From the NCBI RefSeq assembly GCF_947503795.1, contig NZ_CANNEZ010000001.1, positions 301,001-365,000 of the forward strand: a stretch of 64,000 nucleotides of DNA, read 5' to 3'. The notes beneath the pieces are model-generated. The model saw only the letters and a program-made list of their open reading frames with translations, did no database searches and was not told the DNA's origin. Made by a program: the position numbers and the translations under genes. The DNA is from an uncultured Jannaschia sp. (GTDB taxonomy: Bacteria; Pseudomonadota; Alphaproteobacteria; Rhodobacterales; Rhodobacteraceae). Positions 42,485 to 51,780 of this stretch are shown piece by piece (the first letter of the stretch is position 1; each line of letters starts with the position of its first letter).

Positions 42485-43909
42485 ATGTCCCTGACCGCTT
42501 CCCTGAATTCCGCGATGTCGGGCCTGTCCCTGACGTCGCGCCGCGCCGAGGCCGTCGCCTCGAACGTGGCCAATGCCGATACGGACGGCTACCGCCGTCG
42601 CGAAATCGTGCAGGGCGAAATTCCCGGGCGCGCGGTCACCCGCCGCGTCGTCGATCCCGCACTGGCCCAATTGCGCCGTGACGCGAGTGCCGACGCGGCG
42701 CGGGCGGGGACCGCCGAAGCCTTCCATGCTCGGCTCGACGCTGCGATCGGTGATCCGGGCGATCCCGGAAGCGTGCAGGCGCGCCTCGCGGCCTTCGACG
42801 CGGCCCTCGTCGCCGCAGCCTCCGACCCCACTTCTGGGACGCTTCTCGCCGCGGTCGCGCGCGACGCGGGCGCGCTGGCCGACCGGCTGAACGATGTCGC
42901 TGATGTCGTGACGGCCGCCCGGCAGGGTGCCGATGCCGCGATCGACGCGACCGTGCGCGCGCTCAACTCGGACCTTGCCGACGTCGCGGACCTCAATGCC
43001 CGGATCATGCGCGTCGAGGCGTCGGGTCAGGACGCGTCAGACCTCCGCGATCGGCGCGGCCTTCTCGTGGACCGCATCTCCGAGGCTATACCGGTCCGCC
43101 GCCTGGCCCGGGACGGCGGCGCGGTCGCCCTGGTCTCTGCAGGTGGCACGATCCTACTCGACGGGCGCGCAGCCGCGATCGAATTCACCCCCCAAGCGGT
43201 CGTGACCGATGACATGGTGGCCCCGGGCCAGCTGTCCGAGTTGACGATCCACGGTCGCCCTGTGGCCACCGGCGGCGCAGGAGCGGTCGGCGGCGGTCGG
43301 CTGGGCGCGCTCTTCGACATTCGCGATCGCGATGCTCCGGCGGCCACGGATCAGCTTGATGCCTTCGCCGCCGATCTCATCGACCGCTTTGCCCGGGTCG
43401 GAACCGACCCGTCGCTTGGCCCCGGAAATCCCGGTCTCTTTACCGATGCGGGTGGCGCGCTCTCGGCTGCCCCGCCCGCGGGTCTGGCCGCCCGCCTTCG
43501 TGTCAACGACGTCCTCGATCCGACGGATCCGGCCACGCTCCTCCCGCTTCGCGACGGGTTCGGCGCCCTGGTGGCGGGCCCGGCCGGCGATCCGGCGCAG
43601 CTCTTGCGCTTCGGCGCCGCGCTGCACCTGCGCGACGTGCCCGTGACCGATCCGGCGCGCTCGGCCGGCAGCCTCGTGGATCTTCTGGGAACGATGCGAT
43701 CCGAGATCTCTTCGAGCCGCATCCGGTCCGAAGACGAGGGCGCGGTGGCCCGTGCCCATGCCGACAATTTGACGGCTGCCCGCGACGGCGGGCCTGTCGA
43801 TACCGATGCCGAGATGCGCCGCCTGATCGAGATCGAGCGCGCCTATGCGGCGAATGCACGCGTGATCCAGGCGGTCGACGCCATGATGGATCGAATTACG
43901 GAGATTTGA
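42485..43909 (+). CDS. flgK: Hook-filament junction protein FlgK
   Basis: 474 residues. It starts SLTASLNSAMSGLSLTSRRAEAVASNVANADTDGYRRRE and ends EMRRLIEIERAYAANARVIQAVDAMMDRITEI, the terminal helices shared by axial flagellar proteins. Asp/Ala-rich middle. FlgK caps the hook to accept filament. It is 1 base from flgL. Confidence 0.9.
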   Translation: MSLTASLNSAMSGLSLTSRRAEAVASNVANADTDGYRRREIVQGEIPGRAVTRRVVDPALAQLRRDASADAARAGTAEAFHARLDAAIGDPGDPGSVQARLAAFDAALVAAASDPTSGTLLAAVARDAGALADRLNDVADVVTAARQGADAAIDATVRALNSDLADVADLNARIMRVEASGQDASDLRDRRGLLVDRISEAIPVRRLARDGGAVALVSAGGTILLDGRAAAIEFTPQAVVTDDMVAPGQLSELTIHGRPVATGGAGAVGGGRLGALFDIRDRDAPAATDQLDAFAADLIDRFARVGTDPSLGPGNPGLFTDAGGALSAAPPAGLAARLRVNDVLDPTDPATLLPLRDGFGALVAGPAGDPAQLLRFGAALHLRDVPVTDPARSAGSLVDLLGTMRSEISSSRIRSEDEGAVARAHADNLTAARDGGPVDTDAEMRRLIEIERAYAANARVIQAVDAMMDRITEI

Positions 43910-43910
43910 G

Positions 43911-44909
43911 ATGACCATTTCCCTTGGCTCCGTTCCTGCCCGAAGCAATGATGTCGGCGCAGCGATCCGTGAGCGGATCGAGACGCTGTCGCAAGAGATG
44001 GCGTCCGGTCAGGTCGCCGACCGGGGGCGCGCCGTGCGCAGCGATTTTTCCGAACTGTCGCGCCTTCGCCATGACCTCGGAACATCCTTGGCGCGTCACA
44101 CCTCGCTTGCGCGGGCCGAGCGGTGGTCGGATGGGCTCTTGTCGGCCTTGGCCGCGAACGCGGGCGATCAGGCCGTGCTGATTGAACAGCTCGCCGTGCT
44201 GTCCGGTGAGGATTCCGGTGCGGGTACGACGGCCATCGCCCTGGCCGCCGAAGACACGCTGGCGGCGATGATGGCGCGGCTGGGCGGCACACAGGACGGG
44301 CGCGCCCTCTTCGCCAACGGCGATGCCGGCGGGTCCGTTCTGCCGTCGCCGGACGCGCTTCTGGCCGATCTGCGCGCATTGGCCGCCGCGGAGACGGATC
44401 CCGACATCTTGCTCCAGACGTTCGACGACTATTTCGCGCCGGGGGGCACGTTCGAGACATCCGTCATGCGGGACTTCGCGACCGCGAACGTGCGCTTCCC
44501 GACGGGCCAGGGCCAATCCGTCGCGATCCCGGTCGATCTCGACGATCCGGCGATCCGCGCCACGTTGCGGGATACGGCCATCCTCGCCATCCTTCCGGCC
44601 AGTCCTGCCTCGACCGATCCCGGCGATCGCGCTGATCTGCACGCCGAGTTGCTGGAACGGCTCGTCCACAATTCCGGCGCGGTGGTCGCAACACAGGGCC
44701 GCATCGGCACGGTCGCCAACGGGCTCTCGGACGGGGTGGCGCGGGTGTCGGCCGAGATGCTCTCGATCGAGGCATCCATCGCCGAGATCGTCGGAAGCGA
44801 TCCTTACGAGACAGCGTCCCGCCTTCAGGAGCAGATCTCGCGCCTCGAAAGCCACTATGCGGTGACGGCGCGGCTTTCGCGTCTGTCGCTGACGGACTAC
44901 CTGCGATGA
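43911..44909 (+). CDS. flgL: Hook-filament junction protein FlgL
   Basis: 332 residues. The N-terminal helix ISLGSVPARSNDVGAAIRERIETLSQEMASGQVAD and the C-terminal segment ASRLQEQISRLESHYAVTARLSRLSLTDYL form the coiled D0/D1 ends of a flagellin-like junction protein. It lies between flgK and flgI in a coupled run; its stop overlaps the flgI start. Confidence 0.85.
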   Translation: MTISLGSVPARSNDVGAAIRERIETLSQEMASGQVADRGRAVRSDFSELSRLRHDLGTSLARHTSLARAERWSDGLLSALAANAGDQAVLIEQLAVLSGEDSGAGTTAIALAAEDTLAAMMARLGGTQDGRALFANGDAGGSVLPSPDALLADLRALAAAETDPDILLQTFDDYFAPGGTFETSVMRDFATANVRFPTGQGQSVAIPVDLDDPAIRATLRDTAILAILPASPASTDPGDRADLHAELLERLVHNSGAVVATQGRIGTVANGLSDGVARVSAEMLSIEASIAEIVGSDPYETASRLQEQISRLESHYAVTARLSRLSLTDYLR

Positions 44910-46018
44910 TCCGCCTGATGCTTGTGGCCATCGCGATCTGCACCGCGTGTTTCGCGGTGGGCGGCGCGCGCGCACAGGATATTCGGTTGAAGGACCTGGT
45001 CGAGTTCGACGGCGTCCGCGGCAACGATCTGATCGGCTATGGCCTGGTCGTCGGGCTGAACGGAACGGGGGACGGGTTGCGCAACGCGCCGTATACCGAG
45101 GAAATCATGCAGAATGTCCTCGAGCGGCTGGGGGTGAACGTCACCGGCGAGCAGTTCCGCCCGCGCAACGTGGCTTCGGTCATCGTGACGGCGACGCTGC
45201 CGCCATTCGCGCGCGCCGGCGGTCGGCTGGATGTCACGGTATCGGCCATCGGCGATGCCGACAGCCTGCTGGGCGGAACGCTGGTGATGACGCCGCTGAC
45301 CGCCGCCGATGGCGAGGTCTATGCGGTCGCCCAGGGAACGGTGATCGCCGGGGGCGTGGCCGCGACGGGTGCCGCGGCGACCGTCATCGAGGGGGTGCCG
45401 ACGGCCGGGGTCGTGCCCGCGGGCGGTCGCGTCGAGCGGGAGGTGGATTTCGAGTTCGGTGACCTTCGACAGATCCGGCTGGCGCTTCGCGAGCCGGATT
45501 TCACCACGGCGGCGCGGATCGAACGGGTCATCAACCGGGGCCTCAACCGGTCGGTGGCGCGCATGCTGGATTCGGGAACCGTCCTGATCGACATCGCGGC
45601 GACCGGCCGTCCGTCGCCTGCGCACGCGATCAGCGCCATCGAGAACCTGACGGTCGCACCGCAGCACAAGGCTCGGGTGGTCGTCGATCAGGCATCGGGC
45701 ACGATCGTGATGGGAAGCGAGGTGCGCATCAGCCAGGTTGCGGTGTCCCAAAACAACCTGACCCTGCGCATCGAGGAGGCCCCGCTCGTCGTGCAGCCAA
45801 GCCCCTTCGGCGAAGGCGAGACCGTCGTGGTGCCGCGCACCGGCGTCGCCCTCCGGGAGGAGCCGGGACCCGGTCTCGCATTGGTCGAGGGGGGGACGAC
45901 GCTCTCGGACGTGATCGCCGGGCTCAACGCCCTCGGGGTGTCGGCCCGCGACATGATCGACATCCTCAAGAGCATCAAGGCCGCCGGTGCCCTGCATGCG
46001 GAATTCGTCGTCCGTTAA
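44906..46018 (+). CDS. flgI: Flagellar P-ring protein FlgI
   Basis: 370 residues. A signal peptide ends in GARAQ. It continues DIRLKDLVEFDGVRGNDLIGYGLVVGLNGTGDG and YTEEIMQNVLERLGVNVTGEQFRPRNVASVIVTATLPPFARAG, both strongly conserved in P-ring proteins. The end NALGVSARDMIDILKSIKAAGALHAEFVVR is also typical. It forms the periplasmic ring around the rod. Last gene of the flagellar block. Confidence 0.96.
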   Translation: MIRLMLVAIAICTACFAVGGARAQDIRLKDLVEFDGVRGNDLIGYGLVVGLNGTGDGLRNAPYTEEIMQNVLERLGVNVTGEQFRPRNVASVIVTATLPPFARAGGRLDVTVSAIGDADSLLGGTLVMTPLTAADGEVYAVAQGTVIAGGVAATGAAATVIEGVPTAGVVPAGGRVEREVDFEFGDLRQIRLALREPDFTTAARIERVINRGLNRSVARMLDSGTVLIDIAATGRPSPAHAISAIENLTVAPQHKARVVVDQASGTIVMGSEVRISQVAVSQNNLTLRIEEAPLVVQPSPFGEGETVVVPRTGVALREEPGPGLALVEGGTTLSDVIAGLNALGVSARDMIDILKSIKAAGALHAEFVVR

Positions 46019-46168
46019 GCGCGCCTTTGGATGCACTCCGGTGTCGCGCGGTGCCAGCGCCGACATTGCGCCCAGACGTCCAATCTTCGGGCCCGAACCG
46101 TAGCCCGCCGGGCGCCGCCGGAGGGCCGTGCCTTGTCGGCCCCCCCGGCGTGCCATACATGCCGAACC
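46019..46168. other. Intergenic GC-rich region before the S49 peptidase
   Basis: 150 bases with several short GC-rich self-complementary stretches (for example around 46105-46135). They could terminate the flagellar operon, but no clean hairpin with a U-tract is present. No RNA gene was recognised. Confidence 0.3.
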
Positions 46169-46981
46169 ATGCTCGATCGTCTGCGCCACCGCCTCCCGTT
46201 TCTCGACCGTCCGCCGCGCGTCGCGGTTCTCCGACTCGAGGGCGTGATCGTCTCGAACGGCACGCGTGGGGCGCTCTCCCATGCGGCGATCGCGCCGCTG
46301 ATCGAACGGGCGTTTCGGAAATCCAAGCCGACGGCCGTGGCGCTGTCGATCAACTCGCCGGGCGGCTCGCCCGCGCAGTCGTCGCTGATCGGGGGCCAGA
46401 TCCGTCGCCTGGCGGATGAACTCGACATCCCCGTCCATGCCTTCGTCGAGGACGTGGCGGCATCCGGCGGCTATTGGCTCGCCGCGGCGGCGGACGATAT
46501 CCATGTCGACGCCAGCTCGATCACCGGCAGTATCGGCGTCATTTCGGCAGGCTTCGGCTTTCATGATCTCATCGAGCGCTACGGGATCGAACGGCGCGTC
46601 CACACGGCCGGCGAGGACAAGTCGATCCTCGATCCGTTCCGGCCCGAGCGGGACAGCGATATCGAACGTCTGAAGGCGCTCCAGACGCGCATCCATGACA
46701 GCTTCATCGCCTTCGTTCGGGCGCGGCGGGGCGACCGCCTTGATACAAGTCGCGACCTTTTCACCGGCGACATCTTCGTGGGTGCGGAGGCGGTCGATGC
46801 GGGCCTGGTGGACGGGATCGGCCATCTCGTGCCCGTGATGAAGGCGCGCTACGGCGAGAAGACATCGTTCCGCGCGCTGACCATGCGGCGGCCGCTGCTT
46901 CAGCGGCTGATCCCGAGCGTCGCGCTGGATCTGATGGCGTCGATCGAGCAGCGGGCCATCTGGTCGCGCTACGGCCTCTGA
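46169..46981 (+). CDS. S49-family serine peptidase (SohB/SppA-like)
   Basis: 270 residues from the ATG at 46169. The S49 catalytic segments are visible: AVALSINSPGGSPAQSSLIGGQI, then VEDVAASGGYWLAAAADDIHVDASSITGSIGV, where the Ser in ASGGYW is the nucleophile, and a later Lys partner in the GEDKSILDPF part. It has no cleavable signal peptide; the N-terminus is basic then amphipathic. It probably degrades membrane or signal peptides. Coupled to a 53-residue zinc-ribbon protein. Confidence 0.88.
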   Translation: MLDRLRHRLPFLDRPPRVAVLRLEGVIVSNGTRGALSHAAIAPLIERAFRKSKPTAVALSINSPGGSPAQSSLIGGQIRRLADELDIPVHAFVEDVAASGGYWLAAAADDIHVDASSITGSIGVISAGFGFHDLIERYGIERRVHTAGEDKSILDPFRPERDSDIERLKALQTRIHDSFIAFVRARRGDRLDTSRDLFTGDIFVGAEAVDAGLVDGIGHLVPVMKARYGEKTSFRALTMRRPLLQRLIPSVALDLMASIEQRAIWSRYGL

Positions 46982-47143
46982 ATGATCATCAAGATCGTCA
47001 CCCTCTTCCTGATCGGCATGGGCGTGCTGGCGATGTTCGGCAAGCTGCGGATGCCCGGCGTCCCGAAGCTGTCGCGCGCGCGGTGCAAGGCCTGCGGCGC
47101 GCCGCGCGCAGGGCGCGGGCCCTGTCCCTGCGGGAAGGGCTGA
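46982..47143 (+). CDS. Small membrane protein with C-terminal zinc ribbon
   Basis: 53 residues from an ATG one base after the peptidase stop. Residues 1-19 form one membrane helix (IIKIVTLFLIGMGVLAMF). The soluble tail carries two cysteine pairs: CKAC at residues 35-38 and CPC near 48-50, a four-Cys zinc-ribbon-like arrangement. The reading frame is bounded by in-frame stops and the amino-acid pattern is clearly protein-like. Spacing suggests it is co-transcribed with the peptidase and the downstream Ca2+/Na+ exchanger; a regulatory or chaperone role is speculative. Confidence 0.75.
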   Translation: MIIKIVTLFLIGMGVLAMFGKLRMPGVPKLSRARCKACGAPRAGRGPCPCGKG

Positions 47144-47147
47144 GCGC

Positions 47148-48074
47148 GTGCTGTACGACCTTGCCTTGGTGGCCGTCGGCCTCGTCATTCTGATCTTCGC
47201 GGGCGACGCGCTGGTGAAGGGCGCGGTGAACCTCGCACTCCGGCTCGGGCTGCCGGCGCTGGTGGTCAGCCTGACCGTCGTGGCGTTCGGGACGTCGGCG
47301 CCGGAACTCCTCGTCAGCGTGCAGGCAATTCTCGACGGCGTGCCGGGCCTCGCCCTCGGCAACGTGGTCGGCTCGAACGTGGCCAACGTGCTGCTGGTGC
47401 TGGGCATCCCCGCCCTGATCGCGACGATGCACACCTCGGTCTGCGAGACGCGCCGCGACTATCTCTACATGCTGGCGGCGACGTTCCTCTTCATCGCGTT
47501 CTGTCTGTCGGGGACGCTGGTCTGGTGGCACGGCATCGTACTGCTGATCGTGCTCGCCGGCATTCTGGCCGCGACGTTCCTGTCCTCGCGCGGCGAGGAG
47601 GTGGAGGTCGAGGGCGCGGAGCCGGGGCTGCCCGGCTGGAAAATGTCCCTGTTTCTCGGGCTGGGCCTGATCGGTCTGCCCCTCGGTGCCAGCCTCCTGG
47701 TTGATGGCGCGACGTCCGTGGCACGCACGCTGGGGGTCAGCGAGACGGTGATCGGCCTGACGCTGGTCGCGATCGGCACGTCCCTGCCGGAGCTTGCGAC
47801 GACGGTGATGGCGGCGATCCGGCGGCACGCGGACGTGGCGCTGGGCAACGTGATCGGCTCGAACCTGTTCAACCTTCTGGGCATCATGGGCGTCGCCGTC
47901 CTCGTCGGCCCGGTTCCGGTCGATCCCGACTTTCTGGCCAAGGACCTCTGGGTCATGCTGGCGGCCACGCTGCTCCTTGCGCCGTTCGTGTTCCTCAAGC
48001 TCGACATCACGCGGGGGCGTGGCGCGATCCTCGCGGCGCTCTATGCAGGCTACCTCGTCTGGGCGCTGGTATGA
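47148..48074 (+). CDS. Calcium/sodium antiporter (YrbG-type, CaCA family)
   Basis: 308 residues from a GTG at 47148. Ten or eleven membrane helices with two inverted alpha-repeats: AFGTSAPELLVSVQA and GNVVGSNVANVLLVLG in the first, AIGTSLPELATTVMAA and GNVIGSNLFNLLGIMG in the second. These acidic GTSxPEL and GSN motifs bind the cations. It exchanges Ca2+ for Na+ or H+. Its end overlaps the following SDR gene. Confidence 0.93.
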   Translation: MLYDLALVAVGLVILIFAGDALVKGAVNLALRLGLPALVVSLTVVAFGTSAPELLVSVQAILDGVPGLALGNVVGSNVANVLLVLGIPALIATMHTSVCETRRDYLYMLAATFLFIAFCLSGTLVWWHGIVLLIVLAGILAATFLSSRGEEVEVEGAEPGLPGWKMSLFLGLGLIGLPLGASLLVDGATSVARTLGVSETVIGLTLVAIGTSLPELATTVMAAIRRHADVALGNVIGSNLFNLLGIMGVAVLVGPVPVDPDFLAKDLWVMLAATLLLAPFVFLKLDITRGRGAILAALYAGYLVWALV

Positions 48075-48841
48075 CGGCATTGGTCACCGGGGCCGGGGGC
48101 CGTCTCGGGGCGGCGATGGCGGTCGAGCTGGCGCGGCTGGGCCACGACGTCGCGATCCATTACGCGTCGAGCGCCGAAGGGGCCGAGACCACCGCCGAGG
48201 CTGTCCGTGCCGAAGGGCGTCGGGCGGTCACCCTTCAGTCCGACCTGACCGATCTCGACGCGGCAGAGGCCCTGGTGCCCCGTGCGGCCGATGCCTTGGG
48301 CGGGCCGCTTGACCTTCTGGTGAACAATGCCTCGATCTTCGAATACGACACCCTCCGGACGGCCACCCGCGAGAGCTGGGACCGGCACATGCGGTCGAAC
48401 CTGCAGGCGCCCTTCCTCCTGATTCAGGCCTTCGCCGCGCAGGCCCCCGCTCCGGGCGACGACGGCGAACCGGTCGCGCGCGCCTGCGTCGTCAACCTCA
48501 TCGACCAGCGGGTTCTGAAGCTCACGCCGGAGTTCATTACCTACACGCTTGCCAAGGCCGGGCTCTGGACACTGACGCAGACGGCGGCGCAGGCGCTGGC
48601 CCCTCAGATCCGGGTCAACGCCATCGGTCCGGGCCCGACCCTGAAGGGCAGTCGCCAGAGCCAGAGCCACTTCGACGCGCAGCGCGCCGCGACGATACTG
48701 GAGCGCGGCGCGGATCCCGCTGGAATCGCTGCGGCGCTGCGCTATCTCGTCACAGCAGACGCGGTTACAGGACAGTTGATCTGCGTCGATGGGGGCCAGC
48801 ATCTGGGATGGCGCACACCGGACGTTCTGGGGGTCGAATGA
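48071..48841 (+). CDS. SDR oxidoreductase, FolM/pteridine-reductase-like
   Basis: 256 residues from the ATG at 48071, overlapping the exchanger stop. TGAGGRLGAAMAVEL is the NAD(P)-binding loop, LLVNNASIFEYD the structural NNA motif, and YTLAKAGLW the catalytic YxxxK. The sequence style (IDQRVLKLTPEF and LIDQ in place of the usual ISS) resembles dihydromonapterin/pteridine reductases such as FolM. Substrate not proven. Reads toward a 321-base intergenic region before uvrC. Confidence 0.85.
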   Translation: MTALVTGAGGRLGAAMAVELARLGHDVAIHYASSAEGAETTAEAVRAEGRRAVTLQSDLTDLDAAEALVPRAADALGGPLDLLVNNASIFEYDTLRTATRESWDRHMRSNLQAPFLLIQAFAAQAPAPGDDGEPVARACVVNLIDQRVLKLTPEFITYTLAKAGLWTLTQTAAQALAPQIRVNAIGPGPTLKGSRQSQSHFDAQRAATILERGADPAGIAAALRYLVTADAVTGQLICVDGGQHLGWRTPDVLGVE

Positions 48842-49162
48842 CAGATTCATTCGCGGCCCTTACGTCACCCGGTTCGAAAATTGTCCACGCGTAAGGTCGA
48901 CCCCTGTCAAGTTCGCTGGACTCGGTAGTCCGATCAATGCGTTAGGCCCGACATCGTATAAATGTCATTTGATATGAGAGGCTTGCGCCGACGAGGGAAA
49001 TTTCGGAAACGGTGACAGTGATGTGACGGTGCCGTTATGATTAGGGGCGAGACGATTCCGCTCCCACCCTTATCCACAGGTGTCGACCTCTTTTGACACC
49101 CATCGGACCCCTTGATCCTCCCCTCGATCCGAAGCAGCCCGATTCCAGAATCAGACCCCGCC
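48842..49162. other. 321-base intergenic region before uvrC
   Basis: No gene is recognised. It holds a perfect DnaA-box sequence TTATCCACA at 49070-49078, an inverted repeat GGTGTC-N10-GACACC at 49079-49100, and GTTC-N7-GTCC at 48872-48886, close to the alphaproteobacterial SOS box (GTTC-N7-GTTC) but with one mismatch. A/T content is higher than in surrounding genes, consistent with a promoter region for uvrC. Confidence 0.4.
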
Positions 49163-51028
49163 ATGGCAGACACGAAATCCGCTCCCAAGCCGACCGGCCC
49201 GACCGTCATCAAGCGCTTTCTCAAAACGCTGGACGGGTCGCCGGGCGTGTACCGGATGCTCGACGATCAGAATCGCATTCTTTACGTCGGCAAGGCGCGC
49301 AGCCTGAAGAACCGGGTGGCGAACTACACCCGGCTTCAGGGTCATTCGCCGCGCATCCGCCGGATGATCTCCGAGACCGCGTCGATGATGGTTCTGACGA
49401 CGCAGACCGAGCTTGAGGCGCTGCTGCTGGAGCAGAACCTCATCAAGCAGCTCAAGCCGCGATACAACGTGCTGCTGCGCGACGACAAATCCTTTCCGAA
49501 TATCGAGGTCACGACGGGGCATGCCTTTCCGCAGATCCGCAAGCATCGCGGGCGGAAGGGGCAGGGGCTCTATTTCGGGCCATTCGCCAGCGCGGGCGCG
49601 GTCAACCGCGTGCTCAACCAGTTGCAGCGCGTGTTCCTGCTGCGGAACTGCTCGGACAGCGATTTCGAGGGGCGCACGCGGCCCTGCCTCAACTACCAGA
49701 TCAAGCGATGCAGCGCGCCCTGCGTGGGGTTCATCACGCCCACGGCCTATGCCGCCAGCGTCAAGGATGCCGAGCGGTTCCTCCGGGGCGAGACGACGTC
49801 GATCCAGGCGAAGCTCGCCGAGGAGATGGAGGCGGCCGCCGCCGAGATGGAGTTCGAGCGCGCCGCCGCGATGCGCGACCGGATCAAGGCGCTGACCAAC
49901 GTGCAGTCGACGCAGGGCGTGAACCCGCAAGGCGTCCCCGAGGCCGACGTGATCGGGCTGCACATGGAGGGCGGACAAGCCTGCATCCAGGTGTTCTTCA
50001 TCCGCGCCAACCAGAACTGGGGCAATACGGATGTCTATCCGCGCGTCGCCGAGGACAACTCGCCCGCCGAGGTGATGGAGGCGTTCCTCGGCCAGTTCTA
50101 CGACGGCAAGGAGCCGCCGCGCATGGTGCTTCTGTCTCATGGTATCGAGGAGGGCGACCTTATGGTCGAGGCGCTGTCCACGAAGGCCGGGCGCCGCGTT
50201 CAGCTTCTGGTGCCGCAACGGGGCGAGAAGCACGAGCTGGTACAGGGGGCCGTGCGCAACGCGCGCGAAAGCCTCGGCCGCAAGATGTCCGAGAGCGCCA
50301 CGCAGGCGAAGCTGCTGCGCGGGGTGGCCGAGGCGTTCGACCTCGCCGCGCCGCCGCGACGGATCGAGACCTACGACAACAGCCATATCCAGGGCAGCCA
50401 CGCAGTCGGAGCGATGATCGTCACCGGCCCCGACGGGTTCGAGAAATCGCAATATCGCAAGTTCAACATCCGCGGCGACGAGCTGACGCCGGGCGACGAT
50501 TTCGGGATGATGAAGGAGGTGCTGACCCGCCGGTTCAAGCGCCTTCTTAAGGAAGATCCCGAGCGGACATCGGGGCTCTGGCCCGACCTTCTGCTGATCG
50601 ACGGCGGCGCCGGTCAGGTCAGCGCCGTGCGCCAGATCCTGCGCGAACTGGGGGTCGAGGACGTGGCGATGGTGGGCGTCGCCAAGGGCGTCGACCGTGA
50701 CCACGGCAAGGAGGAATTCCACCGCACGGGCCAACGCCCCTTCGCGCTCCGTCGCAACGATCCCGTCCTCTATTTCATTCAGCGGATGCGCGACGAGGCG
50801 CACCGTTTCGCCATCGGCACCCACCGCGCCAAGCGCGCGAAGGCGCTGGTGGCGAACCCGCTCGACGACGTGCCGGGCGTGGGGGCGACGCGCAAGCGCG
50901 CGCTGCTGACGCATTTCGGGTCAGCCAAGGCGGTGAGCCGCGCGGCGCTTGCCGACCTGAAGGCGGTCGAGGGCATCAGCGACACCATCGCTGAGACGAT
51001 CCACGCCCATTTCCACGAGCGGGATTGA
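49163..51028 (+). CDS. uvrC: UvrC excinuclease subunit
   Basis: 621 residues from the ATG at 49163. Domains in order: N-terminal GIY-YIG nuclease ([25 protein letters not shown]) at about 28-90, a Cys-rich insert ([13 protein letters not shown]), the UVR segment ([16 protein letters not shown]) near 230, the RNase-H-like endonuclease ([18 protein letters not shown], then [12 protein letters not shown]), and C-terminal helix-hairpin-helix motifs ([17 protein letters not shown]). It makes both incisions in nucleotide excision repair. Complete. Confidence 0.97.
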   Translation: MADTKSAPKPTGPTVIKRFLKTLDGSPGVYRMLDDQNRILYVGKARSLKNRVANYTRLQGHSPRIRRMISETASMMVLTTQTELEALLLEQNLIKQLKPRYNVLLRDDKSFPNIEVTTGHAFPQIRKHRGRKGQGLYFGPFASAGAVNRVLNQLQRVFLLRNCSDSDFEGRTRPCLNYQIKRCSAPCVGFITPTAYAASVKDAERFLRGETTSIQAKLAEEMEAAAAEMEFERAAAMRDRIKALTNVQSTQGVNPQGVPEADVIGLHMEGGQACIQVFFIRANQNWGNTDVYPRVAEDNSPAEVMEAFLGQFYDGKEPPRMVLLSHGIEEGDLMVEALSTKAGRRVQLLVPQRGEKHELVQGAVRNARESLGRKMSESATQAKLLRGVAEAFDLAAPPRRIETYDNSHIQGSHAVGAMIVTGPDGFEKSQYRKFNIRGDELTPGDDFGMMKEVLTRRFKRLLKEDPERTSGLWPDLLLIDGGAGQVSAVRQILRELGVEDVAMVGVAKGVDRDHGKEEFHRTGQRPFALRRNDPVLYFIQRMRDEAHRFAIGTHRAKRAKALVANPLDDVPGVGATRKRALLTHFGSAKAVSRAALADLKAVEGISDTIAETIHAHFHERD

Positions 51029-51187
51029 GCCCGAGTACGGCGGGCCGATCCGCTGCCGTTGCGCCCGCGCGGCCGGGATGCGAGACCGGAGCCACGCCGA
51101 GGAGTGCCCTGCCGATGATCCTGACCGCCTGAATCCCGATCCGCGCGCTACGACCGCGCGCCATCCCATTCAGCTCAGGATCTTTCC

Positions 51188-51703
51188 ATGCAACCCATCA
51201 TCTACGACGTCGCCGTCTCCGGCGACGGCTTCATCTGCGGCCCCGGCGCCGACATCTCCCGCTTTCCGCATCACGGCGCGGTGGTCGACGACTACCGCGA
51301 CCGCCTCGCCACTTATGGCGCGGTCATCATGGGTCGCGCGACCTACGAGTTCGGTTTCGCCTACGGCCTGTCGGCGGGAGAGAACCCCTATCCGGGCATG
51401 GTGGCCTGCGTCGTCTCGACGACGCTCGACCTGCCCGGCAGCGAGATCCGCATCTGCCGCGATCTCGACGCGGTCGAGGCGTTCCGCGCCGCGGCCACCG
51501 CCCCGGTCTATCTTTGCGGTGGCGGCGCGCTGGCGACCGCGATGAAGGATCGCGGCCTCATCGACGAAGTCGTCCTGAAGCGCGCGCCGATCCTCCTCGG
51601 GGGTGGCGTGCCGCTCTGGTCGGGCGGGGCCGTCGCGTCCCGGCTTCTGGAGGCGCGGGATTACGGCGGCGGGGTCACGCTGCATCGCTACGCCCTCGAC
51701 TGA
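51188..51703 (+). CDS. Dihydrofolate-reductase-like / RibD C-terminal domain protein
   Basis: 171 residues. It opens IIYDVAVSGDGFICGPGADI and has VIMGRATYEFG (NADPH-binding/catalytic loop) and VYLCGGGALATAMKDRGLIDEV, the layout of RibD C-terminal domain reductases of the YwjB/YyaP type rather than FolA. Probably an NADPH-dependent reductase of unknown substrate. A perfect hairpin follows the stop. Confidence 0.8.
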   Translation: MQPIIYDVAVSGDGFICGPGADISRFPHHGAVVDDYRDRLATYGAVIMGRATYEFGFAYGLSAGENPYPGMVACVVSTTLDLPGSEIRICRDLDAVEAFRAAATAPVYLCGGGALATAMKDRGLIDEVVLKRAPILLGGGVPLWSGGAVASRLLEARDYGGGVTLHRYALD

Positions 51704-51709
51704 CGCTCA

Positions 51710-51729
51710 GGGGCGCCACCCGGCGCCCC
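51710..51729 (+). terminator. Strong GC hairpin after the DHFR-like gene
   Basis: GGGGCGCC and GGCGCCCC arms (8 base pairs) around an ACCC loop, seven bases past the stop. There is no U-tract, but the location and stability fit a terminator separating this gene from pgsA. Confidence 0.55.
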
Positions 51730-51780
51730 GCCCATGCGGCGGGGATGGCACCCCCACCGGAACCTCGTTAAACCAAGGCC

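Noticed and set aside
48872-48886. GTTC-N7-GTCC as an SOS/LexA box for uvrC
   Set aside because: One mismatch to the consensus and about 280 bases from the start; kept only as a note in the intergenic entry.
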